This document shows positions 52,221 to 61,500 of a stretch of 64,000 bases of DNA, one piece after another (the stretch's first letter is position 1; the number at the start of each line of letters is the position of its first letter). Source of the stretch: a bacterium (lineage in GTDB: Bacteria; Hinthialibacterota; Hinthialibacteria; OLB16); assembly GCA_022072055.1 (NCBI GenBank), contig JAJVIK010000011.1, positions 556,597 through 620,596 of the forward strand, written 5' to 3'. Both the position numbers and the translations under genes were made by a program. The notes beneath the pieces were generated by a model that saw nothing but the letters and a program-made list of their open reading frames with translations, had not been told where the DNA came from and did not search any database.

Positions 52221-54080
52221 TCACGGCCCCTCGCCACAGGTCGCTCGCCAACATCTGGCGAAATCAAACAGCACCGCCGCTAGGTTGTCCTCGGCATGGC
52301 CAGTGTCGATGAGCGACATAAGGTCCAAAGCATCCACCCTGCAATCCGGCACGATGTCCACCGTCCGGATGGGAGTGGCCGACGGCACGGAAGTAGGAGT
52401 CTCCGTCGCGGTGGCCGTAACGAGCTCAGTGGGCGTGGGGGTGGGAGTGACGGATGGAGGCTCGGCGGCGTCCGCCACGAAGACGTTGAACTGGGCTTCC
52501 TCCTGGGATTGGGTCATCGAATCGCTCAGGTCGATGATGTCGGTGATCCCTTCGGCGCGCAGCCGGTTCTCGATGCAAAGCATGAAGTTCCTGAAAGTCC
52601 CTCCATGGGTGGCCGCGCTTACATCCGCCGGGGAGAAGGCCACTTGGCTCAGGATCCGGGACGAAGCGTAATAGTCGAGCGCCACGGGATCCGTGCCTGC
52701 CAGGATAAGGTCTTCGCGCACGCAGGAATCGGCGTCATCGGTGTTGCCCGCTGGGTTGATCCAGATCGCGTCAATGATATCCAGGTCGGCGCGGCGGACC
52801 TGGGCGATCTGACGACCCAACAGACCATACCCCACGTGCCGATTCTGATAACCCCAGAAGTACCCATGCATTCGGTCCCAGTCCGCGAAGAGGGGATCGG
52901 GGTTGGTGATTGTCAGGAACCCAATGTAGTTCTTGAGCGCCAGTGTCGCTCCCGCCATGCCGTGGGCTTTCATGACTGGGAAGTTGATCATCTTCAAGCG
53001 GTCCGATTCGTACGAGCTCCCATTCCACACACCGTGCCGCATGCTGATGTGATAGGTCGCTCCGCCGATATCGAGAGAGAACTTGGGCCAGGCGAGTTCG
53101 TGGTTGCCGCTTCCTCCCACGGCCGCTCCGGTAACATACCCATCTTCGCCGTTGCCCTCCGAGAATTCGTCCACGAAGTAGGATCCGAAGGCGTCCCAGT
53201 ATGAGGTGGCAACGCGATGGCCCTGCCCGACAAAGGCATCGGCCACATCCTGATAGGAGGTCAGGGGATCTTCCGCGTTGTTGTACTCCGGGGTGTCCAA
53301 ATCGGGTCTGACTCCCTGCGTGTTCTCCCCCACGATCACGGCGCCGGTAAAGCCATCGGGATGGCGGACGAGCCTGTAGATCAGGCCCTTGACCAAGTCG
53401 ATGCGCGTGTGGTTGTAACGTTGGGAGGGGCCATAGCTCCATTGGTTGTTGACTTTGATGACCACGACATCATCGGAGGCGAACAGTCCATTTGGGGTCG
53501 CCGTGGTACGGTAAAAGGGGGTGTTCCGGGCGGTCATCAAATCCACAAGGGCATTCATCCCCGCATCGCTAAACGCTTCCTCTTCAGTCACTCCGGGGGG
53601 CAGATCGCCGCCATCCAGGGAGTAGGTCGCGGCGGGCGCGTTCCGGGCCACAAAGACATCCGAGATGGCGCCCGGGTTCGTCCAGGCAGGGACCGTGAGG
53701 GTTGTTCCGGCTCGGGAGGGTGAAGGGCGATTCCCCGCTGCCAGGGTCAGCACCAGCATCATCCAGCAGACAACGAAAGCCGCACCCACCGCGGCGGCCT
53801 CCCGTTTGCGATCCGGGATCAGCCGGGACAGCCTTCGACGGAACGCGCAGGTGGCCGCCACCAGACCCAGCACGCCGGTCCAGTAAGCGAGAGAAGCGAG
53901 CAGGGTGGCCAGGGCGGCCCTCTGGCAGGGGTACTGCAGACGGCTGGGTTTGAATCCGGCTCGCGCCAAGAGCCAGAGAAGTGAGAGGACCCCCGCCAGG
54001 CCAAACACAAGGTGGGGATGATTCAGGGTGTGGGACCGAGGTTGCGATGGTTCGTTTGGAGGTTTGCGATATCTGAACAT
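52221..54080 (-). CDS. Membrane-anchored DUF362 protein with Pro/Thr linker and dockerin-like tail
   Basis: A 619-residue protein with GGGAGG before its ATG. The N-terminus has three probable transmembrane helices (~22-42, 55-78, 95-115). The DUF362 domain (~195-500) shows DVVVIKVNNQW, LVKGLIYRLVRHPDG, LKMINFPVMKAHGMAGATLALKNYIGF and LDIIDAIWINPAG..DLILAGTDPVALDYYAS, the typical 'VVIKVN' and 'K.H....T...KN..G' motifs. Some DUF362 proteins carry ferredoxin clusters; none is seen here. The C-terminus has a PTPTPTELVTATATETPTS linker and a dockerin-like segment (CRVDALDLMSLID .. VLFDFARCW). First gene of the minus-strand run that includes the rhamnosidase, 65 bases upstream of it. Biochemical role of the family outside ferredoxin fusions is unknown. 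Confidence 0.78.
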   Translation of the reverse strand: MFRYRKPPNEPSQPRSHTLNHPHLVFGLAGVLSLLWLLARAGFKPSRLQYPCQRAALATLLASLAYWTGVLGLVAATCAFRRRLSRLIPDRKREAAAVGAAFVVCWMMLVLTLAAGNRPSPSRAGTTLTVPAWTNPGAISDVFVARNAPAATYSLDGGDLPPGVTEEEAFSDAGMNALVDLMTARNTPFYRTTATPNGLFASDDVVVIKVNNQWSYGPSQRYNHTRIDLVKGLIYRLVRHPDGFTGAVIVGENTQGVRPDLDTPEYNNAEDPLTSYQDVADAFVGQGHRVATSYWDAFGSYFVDEFSEGNGEDGYVTGAAVGGSGNHELAWPKFSLDIGGATYHISMRHGVWNGSSYESDRLKMINFPVMKAHGMAGATLALKNYIGFLTITNPDPLFADWDRMHGYFWGYQNRHVGYGLLGRQIAQVRRADLDIIDAIWINPAGNTDDADSCVREDLILAGTDPVALDYYASSRILSQVAFSPADVSAATHGGTFRNFMLCIENRLRAEGITDIIDLSDSMTQSQEEAQFNVFVADAAEPPSVTPTPTPTELVTATATETPTSVPSATPIRTVDIVPDCRVDALDLMSLIDTGHAEDNLAAVLFDFARCWRATCGEGP

Positions 54081-54261
54081 GTCGTCTCTTGCCTCCCGCG
54101 CGGTTGGAACCGTATGGAGGTGTCTTGCCGCGGACCCGGCCTTAATCTGGGGACAGAGTATATCATGGAAAGGGGTGTTAGGTGGAATGAATTACCGGAT
54201 TGCCGGTAATCTTTGTCCAAGCCGTTTGGGATGAGCCGGAGGGTCGGATCGAGGCAGCCAT

Positions 54262-55395
54262 TCAGAACTTCTCGACCAACTCAACCATCTTCTCGTAGTT
54301 CCTCAAAGTCTGGGGCGGCAGGAATCGCCCGTAGGGGGCGGCGGATGGCATGAGAACAAAACCTCGTCCCGGGCCGCTTGTCCCTTCCTCAAGCGCGCGC
54401 TTGACTTTCTCCGCAAACAGATCGGCGGGCAAGTTTTCGATATCGGCGACCTCGATGTTTCCGAACAAGGTGAGGTTCTTGCCATACCGTTCGCGGACAT
54501 GGCGAAGTTCCACATCGCCCTGCGGCGGCGGCTCGATGGGATCCAATCCGTCGGGTTCCATGGACACGATATCATCGAGGATCGCCTTCAGCTTTCCATG
54601 CGAGTGAATCCTCGCATACCCTCCAAAGCGGTGGATCACTTGGATCATGGGTCGGACATAAGCGCAAACATACTCTCTGAAAAGCGCGGGGCTCAGGTAG
54701 GGGGGTGAGGCATACTCCGGTCCGTAAATCCGCCAAAGGCGACCCGGGGCCGCCCGGGCGACCGCCTCCGTTCGGGACAAGAGCGCCGATGCGAACCCAT
54801 CGAGCAAGCGGCGAAACAGTTTGGGCTCGGTCGTGGCGATCACCATGTAGTCCGCCATGTGAAAAAGCGAGGCCGCCAGGCAGAGTGGATCGGGCGTGTC
54901 GATCATCACAATCCCTGAGTCCCCCAAGGCCTCCTCGGCCTCGAACAGGGGCGAGGGATCGGGGGCGCCACCCACCTCCATCGGCGGAATCTGGAGGTAG
55001 GTTTCGAGATCGCCAACACCCTTGAGAAGATGTTCGACAGTCCAGACTGTGTCGAGATCACGATCGCGGCGCGTCCGGGAAGTAAGCACTCGATCTCCGA
55101 CCTCAATCGTTCGAACATGGATACGGCTCCCACCATCCAGATAGGTCTTCTCCTGCGCGATCTTTTCGAGGGGGTCCGGCAAGACATCGCTGAAAGCCAG
55201 CCCGCGCATGACAATGCGGTCGGTCTTCTCCCTGGCCAGCTCGATCAGCGGCAGCCAGGATGAGTCCGAGTGAATGTTGAAAGGATCCGGATCGTCAGGG
55301 TCCTCATCCAGGCCGTTGATCTCGTAAAAGGAGACCGGAGGCCGATCCACGGGGTCGCCGCGAATTGAAGCCATCAGTCTTTCCCGACGATTCAT
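54262..55395 (-). CDS. Uroporphyrinogen decarboxylase-family protein
   Basis: A 377-residue protein. The open frame extends upstream past 56000, but the ATG at 55395 (MNRRERLMASIRGDPVDRPPV) has GGAGG upstream and is the canonical family start: UroD-like proteins begin with R-x-R-x-x-x-x-x-x-G-x-x-x-D-R-x-P. Other family features are the DTPDPLCLAASLFHMADYM helix (~150-175), a YGPEYASPPYLSPALFREYV segment (~220-240), HSHGKLKAILDDIVSMEPDGLDPIEPPPQGD (~265-295) and LFGNIE (~310). Family members include methyltransferases of corrinoid systems as well as UroD; this divergent type is not expected to make heme. It is divergent from the ThuA gene at 55513. Substrate unknown. Confidence 0.8.
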   Translation of the reverse strand: MNRRERLMASIRGDPVDRPPVSFYEINGLDEDPDDPDPFNIHSDSSWLPLIELAREKTDRIVMRGLAFSDVLPDPLEKIAQEKTYLDGGSRIHVRTIEVGDRVLTSRTRRDRDLDTVWTVEHLLKGVGDLETYLQIPPMEVGGAPDPSPLFEAEEALGDSGIVMIDTPDPLCLAASLFHMADYMVIATTEPKLFRRLLDGFASALLSRTEAVARAAPGRLWRIYGPEYASPPYLSPALFREYVCAYVRPMIQVIHRFGGYARIHSHGKLKAILDDIVSMEPDGLDPIEPPPQGDVELRHVRERYGKNLTLFGNIEVADIENLPADLFAEKVKRALEEGTSGPGRGFVLMPSAAPYGRFLPPQTLRNYEKMVELVEKF

Positions 55396-55512
55396 GGGAC
55401 CTCCGACGAATGCATGGTTATCACCTCTCGACCTCACCCCATGGGATGGTTCCACCCATCGGTCGCTCCTATAATACCCCCCAGTAAATGAATTTCGAGG
55501 CGAGGTGTGGCG

Positions 55513-56364
55513 ATGAGTGGGAAATTCCGGATTGGGTCCGTGGTGGCAACAGGAGTCTTGGCCATGAATCTCTGCAATGACCCCTTGGCGGCGGGTGAGC
55601 CAAGCGCTCGGCGGGCGCTGTATTTCACCAAGTCGTCCGGTTTCGAGCACAGCGTGGTGAAGCGCGAGGGGGACCGTCTCGCGCACAGCGAGGCGATATT
55701 GACCGGCGCCTTCGCGAGGCATGGAGTCGAGCTGATCTGCACCAAGGATGGCGGCATGCTCACCGCCGACAACCTGAAGAAGTTTGATACCGTCCTCTTC
55801 TACACCTCCGGCAACCTTCTCGAGGCGGGGACTGACGGGTTTCCTCCCATCAGCCAGGAGGGCTACGCTCAGCTCCTGGAGTGGATTCGCTCGGGAGGCG
55901 GGTTTATCGGCATTCACGCCGCCACCGACAGCAATCGTGGCGATGAACCCACCGAATACACCAAGCTGATCGGCGCGGCCTTCGTGTCCCACGGGAAGCA
56001 GGAGGTCGCCACGGTAAAGGTGGTCGACCCGAGCTTCCCCGCGATGAAGGGGCTGCCGGTCGAGTTTCGGATGATTGACGAGTGGTATGTTCACAACCAG
56101 GTCAACGCCGCCGGAAACATGCGTGTGCTGATGACACTGGAGACCGGCAAGATGGAGCAGGAGATGTACAACAAGGTTCCCTCGATGCCGATCACCTGGT
56201 GCAGCAATTACGGAAAGGGCCGAGTTTTCTACACCGCGCTGGGTCACCGGGAGGATGTCTGGGAGATGCCGCTGCTTCAGGGGATGATCCTCAAGGCATA
56301 CGAGTGGACCTCCGGCCGGGTTCCGGGAGACACCGCGCCGAATTTCGAGGAGTTCCTGAAATAG
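55513..56364 (+). CDS. Exported ThuA-domain protein
   Basis: A 283-residue protein. The ATG at 55513 has AGGCGAGG upstream; a GTG two codons earlier (55507) is also possible. A signal peptide (~1-27, MAMNLCNDPLAA) precedes a ThuA-type class I glutamine amidotransferase-like fold (~33-265; LYFTKSSGFEHSV, FDTVLFYTSGNLLE, WIRSGGGFIGIHAATDS, WYVHNQV, PITWCSNYGKGRVFYTALGHREDVW). ThuA domains, first linked to trehalose utilisation, are common in secreted sugar-metabolism proteins of planctomycete-like bacteria and often occur with DUF1080 domains. Convergent with the fucosidase gene across a strong hairpin (56370-56396). Exact reaction unknown. Confidence 0.85.
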   Translation: MSGKFRIGSVVATGVLAMNLCNDPLAAGEPSARRALYFTKSSGFEHSVVKREGDRLAHSEAILTGAFARHGVELICTKDGGMLTADNLKKFDTVLFYTSGNLLEAGTDGFPPISQEGYAQLLEWIRSGGGFIGIHAATDSNRGDEPTEYTKLIGAAFVSHGKQEVATVKVVDPSFPAMKGLPVEFRMIDEWYVHNQVNAAGNMRVLMTLETGKMEQEMYNKVPSMPITWCSNYGKGRVFYTALGHREDVWEMPLLQGMILKAYEWTSGRVPGDTAPNFEEFLK

Positions 56365-56369
56365 GGAGA

Positions 56370-56396
56370 GAGGGAACACGACCGAACGTGTCCCTC
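56370..56396. terminator. Bidirectional stem-loop between ThuA and fucosidase genes
   Basis: GAGGGAACACG (56370-56380) pairs with CGTGTCCCTC (56387-56396) with one bulged A and a 6-base ACCGAA loop. It sits just after the ThuA stop and before the end of the convergent fucosidase gene, the expected place for a shared terminator. Confidence 0.6.
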
Positions 56397-56408
56397 CGGA
56401 GGGGTGTC

Positions 56409-57461
56409 TCATTCTCCGGCCAACGCATGTCCGGACCGAATCCACTCCCCCACTTGCATCAGTGTTTTGACATCAATGTCTCGGATCTTCCCGGCGGGAT
56501 CGGGGCCGACATTGAGAGAGAAGAGGTTGCCGTGCTCCACCGCCCCAAGATAGTCGCGGTAGATCTTCTCGGGGGAATGGCAGAGGGTGTCGTGCTCCGA
56601 CAACGAGTAGAACCAATCCGCCCCGCCGACATGCTCCGGTAGAATGGGGTAGGTGAACTCCGCCAAGAGGTATCCCTGGTATTCGGCCTCCCCTTTTGTG
56701 TTGAACCGACTCGCCCCGGCGCCGCCCACTCGTCCCGGAGTCCCTCGCTCGCGCAGCGCAAGCTGTCCCGCGGGCGCTCCGTGGTTGAACCCGACGAAGC
56801 AGTCCGGCTGGAATCCGCGCACCCAATCAGCGGTCTCCGGGTGCCCCAAGCCGCCCTCTCCCTGGGCATGATCCATCCAGAAGAACTCGATGGGACCATA
56901 CCGCGTGCATAATTCCTTCAACTGGGCCTTCTTCCGGTCGCTGTCCGCTCCGCTCATCCAGATGGGATCACGATACCGAGGGTCCCCCGGGATCAGACCG
57001 TCCCTCGGAATGTCCTCCTTGATCCAGGTCCAATCGGCCTCGGAGAAATAGAGCGCCAGTTTCAAGCCGTGTGTGTCGCACGACTGCCTGAGCTTTGCGA
57101 GGACATCGATCCCCAGCGGGGCGCGCGTGACCTTCCATTTCGTGGTGTCTGTGTCCCACAGGCAGAAGCCATCGTGATGCTTGGCCAGAAACAGGATGTA
57201 CTTCATCCCGGCGGCCTTGGCCACTCGGCACCACTGGTCGGTGTCGCATCCGGTCGCTCGGAAGAAGCCGGGATCCTCGACCCCACGGGTCCATTCATGC
57301 CCCGAGAAAGTGCTCAGGGACCAGCAGATGAACATCCCGAAACGCAGTTCCTTCAATTGCGCGGCTCGCGTCTCATCGGGGAGTTTGTCCGCCGGTCCCG
57401 CGGCCAGCGGCGCGCAGGCCAATAACGAAGCCACGGCCAATGCCTTCGGATTCCCGCACAT
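56409..57461 (-). CDS. Alpha-L-fucosidase-like protein (GH29), exported
   Basis: A 350-residue protein with a signal peptide (MCGNPKALAVASLLACAPLAAG). GH29 features: RFGMFICWSLSTFSGHEW (~35-52), LAKHHDGFCLWDT with His95-His96, DPIWMSG, CTRYGPIEFFWMDHAQ with Asp197 as the expected nucleophile, and LFSLNVGPDPAGKI (~315-330) at the barrel end. It should remove alpha-L-fucose from glycans, complementing the rhamnosidase nearby. It lacks the C-terminal beta-sandwich of larger GH29 enzymes. ATG at 57461 overlaps the stop codon of the upstream UroD-family gene as TGATG, with GGAGGG upstream, implying translational coupling. The pocket has W-M-D-H instead of the more usual W-x-D-G after strand 4. Confidence 0.87.
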   Translation of the reverse strand: MCGNPKALAVASLLACAPLAAGPADKLPDETRAAQLKELRFGMFICWSLSTFSGHEWTRGVEDPGFFRATGCDTDQWCRVAKAAGMKYILFLAKHHDGFCLWDTDTTKWKVTRAPLGIDVLAKLRQSCDTHGLKLALYFSEADWTWIKEDIPRDGLIPGDPRYRDPIWMSGADSDRKKAQLKELCTRYGPIEFFWMDHAQGEGGLGHPETADWVRGFQPDCFVGFNHGAPAGQLALRERGTPGRVGGAGASRFNTKGEAEYQGYLLAEFTYPILPEHVGGADWFYSLSEHDTLCHSPEKIYRDYLGAVEHGNLFSLNVGPDPAGKIRDIDVKTLMQVGEWIRSGHALAGE

Positions 57462-58453
57462 CAACAAGCCCTCCCTCCCGTGTATTCGGTAAGAAGGCCC
57501 AAATAGGTCCGGTATTCGCTCAGTGAAACTCCCGGTGGGGTCTGGTGGTCCACGCTCGGGATGAAGCCCCCGGTCTTGATCACGGGAACCAGACGCTCAA
57601 ATTCACTCCGCATTGCCTGTTCCCCATGGGTCATGACCATCTTGTCGTAATGGCCGATCATGCACAGATCCGGGAATTCTCCACGCAGCCGCAGGGCATC
57701 GACTCCCGCTTGGCGCTCCAGTGGAAGCACCCCATCGATCCCCACCGAGCGCAACCAGGGCGCCAGGTTGGTCACATCGCCGTCCGTATCGACAATGGCC
57801 AGCATCCCCATCTCTTTGGCCCGTTCCACCAGCGGGCGATAGTAAGGCGCCAGAAAGGCATCGCGGCAGCGCCCGGAAATCATGGGGCCGTGGTTGTAGG
57901 ACATATCCTCCGCGAGGGTGAGGAAGGTGGGTTCGCCGATTCGCGCAATCTTCGCAAGCAAGTCGAGATTGAATTCAAGCAGGTCCTTGTTGATCCGGTG
58001 GATCAGTTCCGGTTGGTCATGGAAGGCCAGCATGAGGTTTGTAAACCCCATCAACGTGCGCGGGAACCAGAAGAATCCCTCCAAGGTGATCCACACCACG
58101 ACGCAGCCTGTGCGTTGTCGCTCCAACCATGGCGCCATTCCCTGGATCGCCTCGGAATGATCCGGAAAAAGCTTCGGGCGTAACCGCATGTAATCGTCCA
58201 GGTCCGAAACAATCCCCTCCACATGGTGTTGGGTGGCCTCGATGGTCGGGTCGGTGGTGCTAAACCAGAACTGGATATACGGATCCAGGCCAAAGTAATC
58301 GTGAATCTCAAAGACTGTCTTCAGGCAGGAGGGAAGCCCCTCGTTACGCCACCGGTCCAAAGTGAGGTCCCACCACATGGCCCACTCCCATCTGGGGAGG
58401 CGGTCAACTTCCTCAAAGGCCATGGTCGCGCGGAACCGTTCGACATGATTCAT
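57461..58453 (-). CDS. Uroporphyrinogen decarboxylase-family protein
   Basis: A 330-residue protein starting MNHVERFRATMAFEEVDRLPRWE, the typical UroD-like opening, with GGAGGAG upstream of the ATG. Other family features are WITLEGFFWFPRTLMGFTNLMLAFHDQPELI (~118-150), EDMSYNHGPMIS (~180), FLAPYYRPLVERAKEMGMLAIVDTDGDVTNLAPWLRSVGIDGVLPLE (~200-248) and GHYDKMVM (~265). It is shorter than and not closely related to the other UroD-family protein at 54262-55395. Its stop codon overlaps the start codon of the fucosidase gene. Function in a fucose/methyl-sugar context is an inference; methyltransferase-type activity is possible. Confidence 0.82.
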   Translation of the reverse strand: MNHVERFRATMAFEEVDRLPRWEWAMWWDLTLDRWRNEGLPSCLKTVFEIHDYFGLDPYIQFWFSTTDPTIEATQHHVEGIVSDLDDYMRLRPKLFPDHSEAIQGMAPWLERQRTGCVVVWITLEGFFWFPRTLMGFTNLMLAFHDQPELIHRINKDLLEFNLDLLAKIARIGEPTFLTLAEDMSYNHGPMISGRCRDAFLAPYYRPLVERAKEMGMLAIVDTDGDVTNLAPWLRSVGIDGVLPLERQAGVDALRLRGEFPDLCMIGHYDKMVMTHGEQAMRSEFERLVPVIKTGGFIPSVDHQTPPGVSLSEYRTYLGLLTEYTGGRAC

Positions 58454-58576
58454 GCTCGGAACTCCTCCGGGTCAACCTGGGCGGCTCGCGAATCAAGGCA
58501 AGGAAGGGCCTTGACCCTCATCGACCCGGATTCTCTCAAATCTGCTGGGTGAAGGAAACTCTGGCGGGAGAGAGGG

Positions 58577-61500
58577 TCAAGGATCGGCGACCGGTTCCAT
58601 CCCAAAATGATGGCAAAACAAGTAGAGGTCGGCGTAATCCACACGTCCATCCGAATTGAAATCGGCCTCGAGGTAGGACGTAAGCCGGTCCTCCAAAAAC
58701 CTCAGCAGATCAAGCCCATTGATGCGTCCATCGTTGAGCAGATCGAAAGTCGAGTCCGGGATGGTCGTGGGGGTCGGAGAAGGAGTCTGAGTCTCCTCCG
58801 GCAGGGTGTCGGTCGCTGTCGGCTCCGGGGTGGGAGGTGGCGGGGTGGGCGTGTCCGCCGGCTCGGCCCGCACTTCCGCAATCAGCCATCCCCCGTTATT
58901 CAGCTCATCAAACTCAAGGACCGTGTCCTCAGGATCGATGAGGAGATGGACATAGGTGTAGGTTTCGGAGCCGATCAACCCGCTCGCATCCCAGAAGAAC
59001 TGGATGTCATGAGTGACCCCCTCGACAAGGCCATCTATCCAACGCGAGTGGAGGATCTCCCCGGTTGGGGATCCGACGCGCGCCTCGACCATAAAGGGAC
59101 CCGCCGGAGTCACCCCCGTGTTCACCACATGCGCGAACACGGAATAAATCAGCGGTCCGACCTCTCGAGCGCTAAGGCTCGTGACTTGAAGGTCGGGCAG
59201 CAAAGTCGCCTCCGAGTCTTTGTTGTTGGCTCGGTTCCGGTCGCTGATTCGGTTGTTGGGATCGGCAATCAGGTAAACCCAGTGAGCAACGCCATCGGCT
59301 GGGAAGGACCACGGGAGTGTCACCGCAACCGACGCTCCACCGACAAGCGGCCCTGGAATGAGGATGGTCCCCATGAGCTTCCCGCCCCCCACTGGGTCGC
59401 CGTCATAGAAGCCCGCCTCCACCCCCGAAAGCGGAAGTTCGCCGAGGTTTTCGACCACGCCGGAAATCACAACATCCTGGAGGGGCGCCGGATTCGGTGG
59501 GGCAAGTTGGAGTGAATCCATGCGGATAGCCAGATCGTTCCCCAAAGTGTGGCGGAGCAGGCAGAGGTCGGTCCGACCGGGAACCGGGAATCGCTCAAAG
59601 TGGATCGGAGTGCCATCCACGATGAGATCAGTGGCCTCGTAGACCGTGGCGGATTTGGTGTAGCACACCAGCAGCTCCCCACTGTCGAATGCCAGACTCA
59701 GGCTGTTTTCCGCCGAGCTGTCTTGAGTGAGCAACTTGGGGAGCGACCAGGTCTGGCTGGTGGGATCGTGGATGGAGAGAGCAATGTCGGTCTGTGTTCC
59801 ATCCAAGACACTTGCGGCGACCGCCGCGCCGCCGGGAAGGCTCAAACCAACAAGCGATCCTCCCACTACGCTCGGCGAGGGATGCTCCGGGAAGAGCGGA
59901 ACCGCGTTCAATGCCGTGAGCGGCGAGCAAACCCAATCCCCATCCCTCAGCCAAATCACCAGTGGGATGCCATTCGGGGCGGTCAGGGTAGGCCCGATAT
60001 CCTCCAGGCTATCCGTGGTGAGCCGCGCCGAGCTCCCCCAAACGCCATTTTGGGTGGATATGGCGTGGAGCTCACGGTCCGCCGAGGTGTTCAGGTTGCC
60101 GTCCTCATCCACCGTGAACACCAGATGGCCTTCCCCGGTCACATCGGCCACGAACGCCGTGGCGAGTATCCCTTTCGGTTCGGACCAAAGGGTGGATGAC
60201 GCGCCCCATAGCTCGCCGACAGCCTCAACGAAGAGCAACCGATCCCCCTCCGTGGCGCTTCCAATCGGGGCGGAACCGGCGTTCTGAATCCAAACAATTC
60301 CCTCATGACCTCCGAAGCGGACCGGCGTGGGCGCGCGATCCACGTGTGTGTTATCCGTGAGTTGTAGTGGGGTCCCCCAGGTTCCGGTCCCACGATTGAA
60401 CCGCGCCGCCAGGATCTCCTCCATCGGGAACCAGGTGAACGGATCCTGTCCCGGAGTGACCTCCCCGACAATGCGCGACCAAGCGACCAGTCGATTCCCC
60501 GCTCCGCTATCGAGCGCCCCCGGATTGAAGTCCCCTGGAGGATCTTCGGTGACCCGCGCCAGGGACCAGCCTCCTCCCCCAACCTTTCGGACATGCGCGA
60601 TATCGAAGACTCCGCCATTGGTCTTGGACTCATCGTGCATCGAAAACAGGATGTCTGTCTCCCCGCTGGAGGCCGCGAGCGACGGCGAGGCAAGGAAGTG
60701 AACATTCCGCAGGATGACTTCCTCCGTGGCGCTCGACACCTTGTCTGACCCGGTCTCCATCAGTCGATTGCCCGGTCCCCACCCCCTTAGGATTTCACCA
60801 ACCGGTCTCCATCCCTCCGGTTCGGTGAGGAGAATGAACACCTGCTCATCCCCCCTCTTGATGACCACAACCCCCGCCAATCGAAACTTGAAAGAGGAGG
60901 TTCGCGTGGTGGTGACTCCGAAGAGCTGCCACCAGACTTTGCCTCCCAGCTCCAGATCGGTCCCCTCGAAGTGCAGCGTGGGTTTGAGCTGGACCTGGAG
61001 CTCCTTGCTCCCGAAGAAGCCGAACCCCACGCCACACTTGATTTCATCAATCACATATTTGAGCTGCATTTCGGCCCCGGTGCCCGCCCCGCCGTTGATA
61101 CGGTGGCACCCGCGCCAATAGGGGCCATCCGGGATTCCGCGGTCGTACACCCCCTCCAACGCAATCGTGAAGAAGGAGGTGATCCCGACTTTCAAGCCAC
61201 CCACGATCTGACCAATAACAGGTAAGGCGAGGAGCTGATGGACCACTGCAGCCGCGCCTGGGATCAGGTCCAGGATCACAACCACCGGGATGTCGAAATT
61301 CACCTTCGGAGTGCCGCGCATCTTCCAGGAGGTGGTCTTGATGGCGTGGGTGCACTGATGGAACGCGGAATCGAATTCCTCAACATACCTCCCCTCGCCC
61401 GAAACAGTGATCCCGAACTGGGTGACATCTCCGCCCACTCCAATTTCGATGGCCATTTCTCCGCCCGCGGTGAGATGGCCATCCCGCGTGTCAAGCTCCC

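Noticed and set aside
55396-56445. Upstream extension of the UroD-family frame to 727 codons
   Set aside because: The extension is antisense to the ThuA gene and lacks similarity to anything; the ATG at 55395 has a ribosome site and the canonical family start.
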